DNA from: CBDUQI01 sp965369325 | GTDB taxonomy: Bacteria > Pseudomonadota > Gammaproteobacteria > Steroidobacterales > JBCBZW01 | NCBI GenBank assembly: GCA_965369325.1 | Contig: CBDUQI010000004.1 | Span: forward strand, 1 to 64,000 | Direction: 5' to 3' | Length of the DNA: 64,000 bases | Shown here: piece by piece, positions 17,409-23,993 of the stretch | Position numbering within the stretch: the first letter of the stretch is position 1 | Layout: the number at the start of each line of letters is the position of its first letter | Made by a program: the position numbers and the translations under genes | Notes under the pieces: generated by a model | What the model was told of the DNA's origin: nothing | The model's database searches: none | What the model saw: the letters and a program-made list of their open reading frames with translations, nothing else

Positions 17409-18554
17409 AGCTCCGCTTTGTTCAAGCGCGTCGATCCGTGCGCGGTTCTTTCCTTTGGCGCGGGTAAACGCTCCGGACCTGTAGCAGAGGGTCGTTTGAG
17501 TGTGCGGCTGCTCGGCAACAGCGATTGCCGCTTCCAGCGCACTGTCGCCGCCACCCACAACAAGTACATGCTGACCGGCATATTGATGTGGATCGATTAG
17601 GCGGTAAGTAACCTTGGGCAGGTGTTCGCCGGGAACCCCTAGTTGGCGTGGGGTGCCACGACGCCCGATGGCAAGCAGAATACTGCGGCTTCGGTACTGG
17701 CCGCGCGTCGTGCGAAGTACAAAGCCTTGTCCGTGCGGTTCGGCCTCGATGTGCTCCACCCGTTCTTTGTACTTAACGCTAAGCCCCGTGTTGCGTTCTA
17801 CGCCCCGCCAGAAGCCGAGTAGCTTTTCTTTGCTGGTTTCGCCGAAGCGCACCGCGCCGACGATCGGCAGATGCGCTGCCTGCGTCATCACCAGCTTGCC
17901 GCGTGGGAAATGCGCCACTGTGCCGCCCAGTGTGTCTTGTTCGATAGTCACAAATCTTAATTGATGCTCCATCGCACCCAGAGAGGCGGCGAAGCCCGCC
18001 GGCCCGGCGCCGATGATGGCGACATCTAGCGTGTCGTCATTGCCCAGGCCGATGCCATCCAGTTGGCGTACCGACTCCAACGCCTGGCGGCCCTGTTCGA
18101 TGGCGTTGCGGATCAGGCCCATACCACCCAGTTCGCCCGCGACAAAAATGCCGGGCACGTTGGTCTCAAAGTTAGGATTCACCACAGGGATATCCACCCC
18201 ACGGCGCTCAGTTCCGAACACCAGTGTGATTGCGTCTACCGGACACGCGCGCTGGCACGCCCCGTGACCAATGCAGTCGGTAGGGCCAACCAGGTGCGCC
18301 TTGCCGTCAATCAACCCCAGTACCTGATGGGCCGGCTGTTCCGGGCAGGCCGTCACGCATGCACCACAGCCAATGCAGACCGAGGGATTGATGATCGGAT
18401 GCAGCGATGCCGGCTCCGTCAGGCCGGCCTCGCGCGCCGCCTCGGCAGTGGCCAGGCTTACGCGCTGGCGCCGCGCACGGCCACCCAGATACCAAACAAT
18501 AATCAGTGCCGCTGGAGCCAGGTAGGCAAGGGTCAGCAAATTGTCGGTCGCCAT
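17226..18554 (-). CDS. Membrane-anchored FeS/FAD NAD(P)-linked oxidoreductase of the electron-transfer locus
   Basis: 442 residues. An N-terminal membrane helix (residues 5-25) is followed by a two-cluster ferredoxin domain (CIGCGACVTACP, then CIGHGACQRACP, where His takes the place of the second Cys). The FAD/NAD(P) thioredoxin-reductase-like part contains GAGPAGFAAS (FAD), GGGDSALEAA (NAD(P)H) and ATGR-like AIGRRGTP. I recall CIGHGAC as usual in this family, so the second site may bind a modified cluster or none. It would pass electrons between NAD(P)H and membrane carriers. It is divergent from the cytochrome genes, with an inverted repeat between them. Confidence 0.8.
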   Translation of the reverse strand: MATDNLLTLAYLAPAALIIVWYLGGRARRQRVSLATAEAAREAGLTEPASLHPIINPSVCIGCGACVTACPEQPAHQVLGLIDGKAHLVGPTDCIGHGACQRACPVDAITLVFGTERRGVDIPVVNPNFETNVPGIFVAGELGGMGLIRNAIEQGRQALESVRQLDGIGLGNDDTLDVAIIGAGPAGFAASLGAMEHQLRFVTIEQDTLGGTVAHFPRGKLVMTQAAHLPIVGAVRFGETSKEKLLGFWRGVERNTGLSVKYKERVEHIEAEPHGQGFVLRTTRGQYRSRSILLAIGRRGTPRQLGVPGEHLPKVTYRLIDPHQYAGQHVLVVGGGDSALEAAIAVAEQPHTQTTLCYRSGAFTRAKGKNRARIDALEQSGALGVLLSANVRSISEHSVLIDAVDGPVELPNDQVIICAGGILPTGFLKDIGVEVQTKYGTA

Positions 18555-18678
18555 TAATTTGTGCGCTCCGCTGCAGGCTTACGAGAGGTCGTTGTTGGGG
18601 CTGAAAACACGACCTGGAAGCCTACCCTGGCAGCATCCGCGCCAAACTTCGAAGCGTTGCCAGCAGGCGACAGATTGA

Positions 18679-18709
18679 CGGTATATGTGCATTACTGGCA
18701 CATATACCG
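18679..18709. promoter_or_regulatory. Perfect 12-bp inverted repeat between divergent electron-transfer genes
   Basis: CGGTATATGTGC (18679-18690), 7-nt centre ATTACTG, GCACATATACCG (18698-18709). It ends 25 bp before the ATG of the CcmI-like gene. A TTGACG at 18675-18680 overlaps its left arm. The position and symmetry suggest an operator for a dimeric regulator controlling one or both directions; an mRNA hairpin in the leader is the alternative. Confidence 0.6.
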
Positions 18710-18734
18710 TATATTTATCCTCGCGGAGTGTGCC

Positions 18735-19571
18735 ATGACGGTATTGCTATGGTCGATTATTGCGGCGATGTCCGGGCTTGCTGTTCTGCTATTGCTGGTG
18801 CCCCTCACCGCCCGTGCGCACAGTCTGCGCCAAACCTTCTGGGCATGTGTTCCGGCCGTGTTTTTGCCGGCGCTGGCCATCGGGGGGTATCTGTTCTGGG
18901 GCACGCCCAGCGCGGCGACGCATAATCCTGCGAACAGCGCACGCACCGCTGCGCCGCGAGCAGCGCCGGTGGCGCCGGCCAGTACCGGTTCGCCTTCCGT
19001 TGGGAGCTTGCTCAATGGATTGGAGAAGCGGTTGAAGCGCAACCCGGCGGATCCGGGTGGCTGGCTGCTGCTGGCCAAGTCCTATCATCACCTCGGTCGC
19101 CCGGACAAGGCGGTAGACGCATATAGACAAGCCGTGATGCTCGGTGCCCAAGACAAGTTGCTCGCCGGCCAACTTGATTGGCGCGCTGGCGTCGTTGCGG
19201 CGCAGCCAACGGATAGCTTGCCCAGCGTGGTTGGCACCGTGCGGCTCGATCCAGCTCTGGCCCACCTGATCGAGCCGAAGGACACGGTGTTCGTACTCGC
19301 CAAAGCGGTGGACGGCCCGCCCATGCCTCTGGCAGTGATGCGCGCGCAGGCGAGCGATATGCCGTTGGACTTTGCGCTGCACGACGGGCTGGCCATGCTT
19401 GCTACCCATCGTTTGTCAGATTTCCAGCGGGTGACGGTGATGGCGCGCATCTCAAAATCTGGTGATGCCACCGCGCAGCCCGGCGACCTCACTTCACAAA
19501 GCGTAGAAATAGCAGTTGATGATTCGACGACTTTGGTGCCGGTGCAACTGATCGTGGCGGCGCCGCTCTAG
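18735..19571 (+). CDS. CcmI/CycH-like cytochrome c biogenesis protein
   Basis: 278 residues from ATG 18735 (GGAG 7 nt upstream). The frame is open from 18561 but the region before 18735 has no signal. Two N-terminal membrane helices (MTVLLWSIIAAMSGLAVLLLL; FLPALAIGGYLFWG) are followed by a Pro/Ala linker and about one and a half TPRs (DPGGWLLLAKSYHHLGRPDKAVDAYRQA). The CycH-type C-terminal domain (TVFVLAKAVDGPPMPLAVMR; VMARISKSGDATAQPGDL) completes it. In this family the TPR part holds apocytochrome c for heme attachment. Its place at the head of a multiheme cytochrome operon suggests a dedicated maturation factor for these heavily hemylated proteins. Confidence 0.8.
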   Translation: MTVLLWSIIAAMSGLAVLLLLVPLTARAHSLRQTFWACVPAVFLPALAIGGYLFWGTPSAATHNPANSARTAAPRAAPVAPASTGSPSVGSLLNGLEKRLKRNPADPGGWLLLAKSYHHLGRPDKAVDAYRQAVMLGAQDKLLAGQLDWRAGVVAAQPTDSLPSVVGTVRLDPALAHLIEPKDTVFVLAKAVDGPPMPLAVMRAQASDMPLDFALHDGLAMLATHRLSDFQRVTVMARISKSGDATAQPGDLTSQSVEIAVDDSTTLVPVQLIVAAPL

Positions 19572-19598
19572 CCTCGCGGTAGCCAGCGCACGATTGTC

Positions 19599-20504
19599 AT
19601 GTCCACGCAGAGTATGGCCACTTCGCCGTCCCCCACCGCACCCTCTCGCCCGGCTTCAGCGCTCACCACTGCGCCGGGGGTGAGTCGTCCAACCGTGTTA
19701 TTCGCGGTGCTGACCGTTGGGGCGATCGGTTACGGCTGGTTACACCGCGCACGCCTGCCGGTCGACGCCGAGTCAGGTCTGGGTTATTGGCTGGGTATCA
19801 TCGGCGCATCACTCATGGTGTTGCTGCTGATCTATCCGCTCAGAAAGCGCCTGCCGCGGGCGCGCTGGTTAGGCAGCACTCGGACCTGGTTCCGAGTGCA
19901 CATGGTGTTTGGGGTGTTGGGGCCGCTGTTTGTGCTATATCACAGCAACTTTTCTCTGGGGTCCACCAATAGCAGCATCGCGTTGATCTGCATGCTGGCG
20001 GTCGCCGCCAGCGGGCTTGTCGGGCGCTATATCTACACACGCATTCACTACGGGCTGTACGGGCGTCGTGCCTCGCTGAGCGAGCTGGAAGTGAGGCTGC
20101 GGGAACCCGGACGAACGCCGGCCTCGCTTCTGCCACCGCTGCGTGAGGCGCTTGATGTATTGAACGAGCAGGCCTTGCGCCCGCCGGCGAATGTGCTGGC
20201 GGCGCTTGCGTGCCCGTTCATCTGGGCCGTACGCACGCGGATCAGTTACTGGCGCCTCAGTGCGTTGATCAGCCGAGAGTTCGAGCTGCGCGCCCGCCGC
20301 TCGCCCGCCGTCGCCACGCAGCGGCGGAAACTGATTCGCATGACCCGCCGCCATTTGCGTACGCACCTGGCTAACGTCCGGAAGGTGGCGGAGTTCAACT
20401 TTTTCGAGCGACTGTTCGCCCTTTGGCATGTGTTTCACCTGCCGCTGTTTTTGATGATGTTGCTCACGGCGATTTTGCATGTGCTTGCTGTGCATATGTA
20501 TTAG
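19599..20504 (+). CDS. Integral membrane b-type cytochrome (ferric-reductase-like)
   Basis: 301 residues. Membrane segments lie near residues 28-50, 64-83, 97-118, 124-145 and 275-298. Histidines fall in membrane segments as needed for b hemes (HMVFGVLGPLFVLYHSNF; WHVFHLPLFLMM; AILHVLAVHMY). A long basic cytoplasmic loop separates helices 4 and 5 (RLREPGRTPASLLPPLREALDV...). It probably moves electrons across the inner membrane between the FeS/FAD protein and the periplasmic cytochromes. Twelve bases separate it from the 21-heme gene. Confidence 0.75.
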   Translation: MSTQSMATSPSPTAPSRPASALTTAPGVSRPTVLFAVLTVGAIGYGWLHRARLPVDAESGLGYWLGIIGASLMVLLLIYPLRKRLPRARWLGSTRTWFRVHMVFGVLGPLFVLYHSNFSLGSTNSSIALICMLAVAASGLVGRYIYTRIHYGLYGRRASLSELEVRLREPGRTPASLLPPLREALDVLNEQALRPPANVLAALACPFIWAVRTRISYWRLSALISREFELRARRSPAVATQRRKLIRMTRRHLRTHLANVRKVAEFNFFERLFALWHVFHLPLFLMMLLTAILHVLAVHMY

Positions 20505-20515
20505 TTGCCGATTTG

Positions 20516-22093
20516 ATGGGATCCGTAAAATTCACCGCCATCGCACTGGTAGGAAGCTTGATCATGGTAATCGCAGCAATACCAGCCCACGCCGCTGACA
20601 TCGAAACACTGGTAATGCCCGGCCCGCTCACGCAGGCGCACGCGGAGTACGAATCGGCATGCCGTCAGTGTCACACGCCGTTTCGCAAGTCCGAGCAGGA
20701 CAGGCTTTGCCGCGATTGTCACGAGCCGATTGACCAAGACATGAGCGCGGGTCACGGGTTTCATGGCAAATCGGACGACGTACAGGCTGCCCGGTGTATC
20801 GCTTGTCACACCGAGCACGAAGGGCGTAGCGCCGATATTGTCGCCCTTGATATAGAACGGTTTGATCATAAGTTGACGGACTTTCACCTGCGCGACAGCC
20901 ATCGTGAAGTCGCCTGTGCTGATTGCCACGATGCCACCTCAGCATGGCGCGATGCTCCGGGGGCCTGTATCGACTGTCATCGGAAGGACGATGCACACGA
21001 AGGGCAGCTTGGCGAGACCTGCGAGGATTGTCATCGCGAAACCCAGTGGTCGGATGCACCCTTCGATCACGATACCACCGGTTACCAGCTGATCGGTGGA
21101 CACCGTGACGCCGCCTGCCTGGACTGCCACGCAGACCACACCTTTACCCGCACGCCCACGCAGTGCGAGGGATGCCATCGCGCCGATGATGTGCACGACG
21201 GGCGCCACGGGCTGGCCTGCGAAAGTTGCCACTCACCGCACGATTGGCAGGTGGTGAGCTTTGACCACAACCGCGATACCGATTTTCGACTGCTCGGGGC
21301 TCATGACGGATTGGCCTGCGAAGAGTGCCATCAACAAGATCCGTATACACACGCGCTGGCCACGGATTGCTACTCGTGCCATCGGGACGACGACGCGCAC
21401 CAGGGGCATTTCGCTGAGATGTGCGAGCAGTGCCATTCGGTCGAGGCCTGGGCACCCGCGGAGTTCGATCATGAGCAGGCCAGCGGTTATGCGCTGCAAG
21501 GAGAGCATGCGCAGGCAGTCTGCGAGGCCTGCCACGTCGAACCCGTGTTCGAGGTCGCCTTAAAGCCCGACTGCTACGCTTGCCACGCCGCCGACGACGT
21601 GCACGACGGCACCCAGGGCAAGCAATGCGAGCGCTGCCACAACGAACGCGACTGGGCGAGCGACGTGTTGTTCGATCATGACCTCACCCGCTTTCCGCTA
21701 CTCGGCAACCATGCCGAGGTGGCATGTGATGACTGCCATCGTTCGCAGGTGTTTTCTGAGGCGGACACAGCATGCGATGCCTGCCATCGTGCAGAGGACC
21801 CGCACGGCGAAACGCAGGCCAACCGGTGCGAGCTTTGCCACAACCCGGCCGGCTGGGACTTCTGGTTTTTCGATCACGATACGCAGACGCAATTCGCTCT
21901 GGACGGCGCGCATAGTGCGTTGGCCTGCGAGCAGTGTCACAACCAACCCATCGAACGCTTCGCTGCCCGTACCAAGCGTTGGGCCTGCACACAGTGTCAC
22001 GCCCGCGACGATGTGCACGACGGCGAGTTTGGCAGCGACTGCGCCCGCTGCCACACCACGCGCGCATTTGAGGAGTTGCACGATGTTCGCTAA
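20516..22093 (+). CDS. 21-heme c-type cytochrome (probably periplasmic)
   Basis: 525 residues from ATG 20516, which gives a clean signal peptide (MGSVKFTAIALVGSL...PAHAAD); the longer frame overlaps the preceding gene. I count 21 CXXCH motifs. After three divergent hemes the protein consists of six three-heme units of about 67 residues: CxxCH, about 11 residues, CxxCH-R-x-DD-x-H-x-G, CxxCH, W, then FDHD...L.G.H. Distal His ligands are plentiful, which fits bis-His hemes. One heme per 25 residues suggests an electron-conducting chain. It overlaps the next gene by 11 bp. Confidence 0.9.
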   Translation: MGSVKFTAIALVGSLIMVIAAIPAHAADIETLVMPGPLTQAHAEYESACRQCHTPFRKSEQDRLCRDCHEPIDQDMSAGHGFHGKSDDVQAARCIACHTEHEGRSADIVALDIERFDHKLTDFHLRDSHREVACADCHDATSAWRDAPGACIDCHRKDDAHEGQLGETCEDCHRETQWSDAPFDHDTTGYQLIGGHRDAACLDCHADHTFTRTPTQCEGCHRADDVHDGRHGLACESCHSPHDWQVVSFDHNRDTDFRLLGAHDGLACEECHQQDPYTHALATDCYSCHRDDDAHQGHFAEMCEQCHSVEAWAPAEFDHEQASGYALQGEHAQAVCEACHVEPVFEVALKPDCYACHAADDVHDGTQGKQCERCHNERDWASDVLFDHDLTRFPLLGNHAEVACDDCHRSQVFSEADTACDACHRAEDPHGETQANRCELCHNPAGWDFWFFDHDTQTQFALDGAHSALACEQCHNQPIERFAARTKRWACTQCHARDDVHDGEFGSDCARCHTTRAFEELHDVR

Positions 22094-23978
22094 TGCGTTT
22101 GGTGGCAGGCGATGGACCGCGCGCGTCAGTCTGATGGCGCTTGGTCTGCTTGGCGCGAGCTTCTCGTTTGCGCAAGCGACCAGCCAATTCGATCACTTTA
22201 CGACTGGCTTTCCGCTTGATGATGCGCATCGCATCGTCGACTGCACCAGCTGCCATGTGGGTGGGGTTTTTCAAGCCACGCCTCGCGATTGCGCCACCTG
22301 TCATTCGCCAGGCGGCCGGGCCCGCGCCTCAGCGCGTCCGCCAACCCACATCCAGTCCAGTGATGCCTGCGAAGACTGTCATACCGCCAATGCCTGGACG
22401 CCACTGCTGCGCATGGATCACACGGCTGTGTTCACTGCTTGTGCGACTTGTCACAACGGTGTCCAGGCGAGCGGCAAGTCGCCGCAACACCTGCCTACGA
22501 ATGCCGCTTGCGACGATTGCCACCGCACTGACCTATGGGAGGCGGCGGTTTTCGATCACGCTGGCATCCTCGATAGCTGCATCAGTTGTCATGACGGGAT
22601 TACGGCCGGTACAAAACATCCTCAACACATCGCCACCACGGCGGTGTGTGAAGACTGCCACGTCACATCCGCCTGGGACATGATCACCCGGGTGGATCAC
22701 ACTCAGGTGCTGGGTAGCTGCGAGAGTTGCCACAATGGTGTGGTGGCAGGCGGAAAGCCGCCCACGCACATCCCCACAACCAACGCGTGCGATGACTGCC
22801 ACACCACCAATGCCTGGGTGCCCGCGGTTTTCGATCACAACGGTGTTAGTGATGGTTGCGCCTTGTGTCACGATGGCACGAGCGCGACCGGTAAACACCC
22901 GGGTCATCTGCAAACCACCAACGTTTGCGAAGACTGTCATGCGGTCAGCATGTGGGCCCCGGCCACCACTGTCGATCACACTCAGGTGCTTGGCGCCTGC
23001 CAGAGCTGCCACAACGGCGTCCTGGCAGAAGACAAACACGCCGCTCACATCCCGTCCGGTGAGGCATGCGACGACTGCCACACTACCAATGCATGGCTGC
23101 CGGCGGTGTTCGATCACGATTCGCTAATGGACGGTTGCGTGAACTGCCACGACGGGGTGATCGCGACCGGTAAGCATCCGGCACACATCGCCAGCACGGG
23201 TTTATGCGAGGACTGTCATGCGACCACGTTCTGGAGCCCACCGACCGCGGTTGATCACACTCAGGTGCTCGGCAGTTGTGAGACTTGCCACAACGGCGTG
23301 ATTGCCACGGGCAAGACACCCAACCACATCCCGTCAGGCAACGCTTGCGATGATTGTCACACCACCAACGCGTGGAGTCCCGCCGTGTTCGATCACGATG
23401 GCGTACTGCCTGGCAGTTGCAGCAGCTGCCATGATGGGATGGTCGCCGAAGGCAAGCACAATACGCATGTAAGCACCGTGGCCGAGTGTGATGATTGCCA
23501 TACCACCGTCGCCTGGGTACCCGCCAACTTCGATCACGATGCGGTAATCGGGTCGTGTTCGAGCTGCCACAACGGTGTGATCGCCGAGGGTAAGGACAAC
23601 GGCCACTTCATCACTACTGCAGAGTGCGACGTGTGCCACCGCACCGACCAGTGGACGCCGCTGATTTTCGTACACAACTCTGCAGGCTATCCTGGTGACC
23701 ATCGGGGTAATCTAGATTGCACAGACTGCCACACCAACAACAACGAGGTGCTGAACTGGCCGTCCCCGGCATACGCACCTGACTGTGCAGCGTGCCACGC
23801 CAACGACTACGAGGCGGACGAACACGATAAGACCGAGAACCCGCGCACTCACTACAGTGTGAGTGAGTTGCGCGATTGCAGTGGTGCTTGCCACCTTTAC
23901 TCGGACCCGACGCTCACGACTATCCGTGATTTCCGCCCGGGTCCGGAACATCGAGCCAACGACAATGAATTCGATTGA
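22083..23978 (+). CDS. Second multiheme cytochrome, 23 CXXCH plus one CX3CH
   Basis: 631 residues from ATG 22083, inside the end of the 21-heme gene. The signal peptide is MFANAFGGRRWTARVSLMAL...FAQA. I count 23 CXXCH sites and a C-terminal CSGACH (CX3CH), so 24 possible hemes. From heme 3 to heme 21 the units are about 47 residues with two hemes each, and alternate CDDCH and CEDCH units give a four-heme superrepeat of about 94 residues. There is no lipobox; it may be the outer-face partner held by the barrel. Its last bases contain a 15-bp tandem duplication shared with the next start. Confidence 0.9.
   Translation: MFANAFGGRRWTARVSLMALGLLGASFSFAQATSQFDHFTTGFPLDDAHRIVDCTSCHVGGVFQATPRDCATCHSPGGRARASARPPTHIQSSDACEDCHTANAWTPLLRMDHTAVFTACATCHNGVQASGKSPQHLPTNAACDDCHRTDLWEAAVFDHAGILDSCISCHDGITAGTKHPQHIATTAVCEDCHVTSAWDMITRVDHTQVLGSCESCHNGVVAGGKPPTHIPTTNACDDCHTTNAWVPAVFDHNGVSDGCALCHDGTSATGKHPGHLQTTNVCEDCHAVSMWAPATTVDHTQVLGACQSCHNGVLAEDKHAAHIPSGEACDDCHTTNAWLPAVFDHDSLMDGCVNCHDGVIATGKHPAHIASTGLCEDCHATTFWSPPTAVDHTQVLGSCETCHNGVIATGKTPNHIPSGNACDDCHTTNAWSPAVFDHDGVLPGSCSSCHDGMVAEGKHNTHVSTVAECDDCHTTVAWVPANFDHDAVIGSCSSCHNGVIAEGKDNGHFITTAECDVCHRTDQWTPLIFVHNSAGYPGDHRGNLDCTDCHTNNNEVLNWPSPAYAPDCAACHANDYEADEHDKTENPRTHYSVSELRDCSGACHLYSDPTLTTIRDFRPGPEHRANDNEFD
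22368..23639 (+). repeat. Nine tandem two-heme coding repeats (about 141 bp each)
   Basis: Units follow C[DE]DCHTTNAW.PAVFDH..., CxSCHNGV.A.GK.P.HI.T... Alternating VFDHDG and VDHTQVLGS versions give a higher-order repeat of twice the length. DNA similarity between units is high, for instance the repeated gtcgatcacactcaggtgct-type segment. Confidence 0.85.
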
Positions 23979-23993
23979 AATGAATTCGATTGA
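23964..23993 (+). repeat. 15-bp perfect tandem duplication at a gene junction
   Basis: AATGAATTCGATTGA occurs twice in a row. The first copy carries the stop of the cytochrome gene and one ATG (23965) for the barrel gene; the second carries an in-frame second ATG (23980), so the barrel protein can start MNSIE or MNSID. Confidence 0.9.

Noticed and set aside
22368..23639. Direct repeats in the 23-24-heme gene as a possible non-coding array
   Set aside because: They are in-frame heme-binding units with CXXCH codons conserved.
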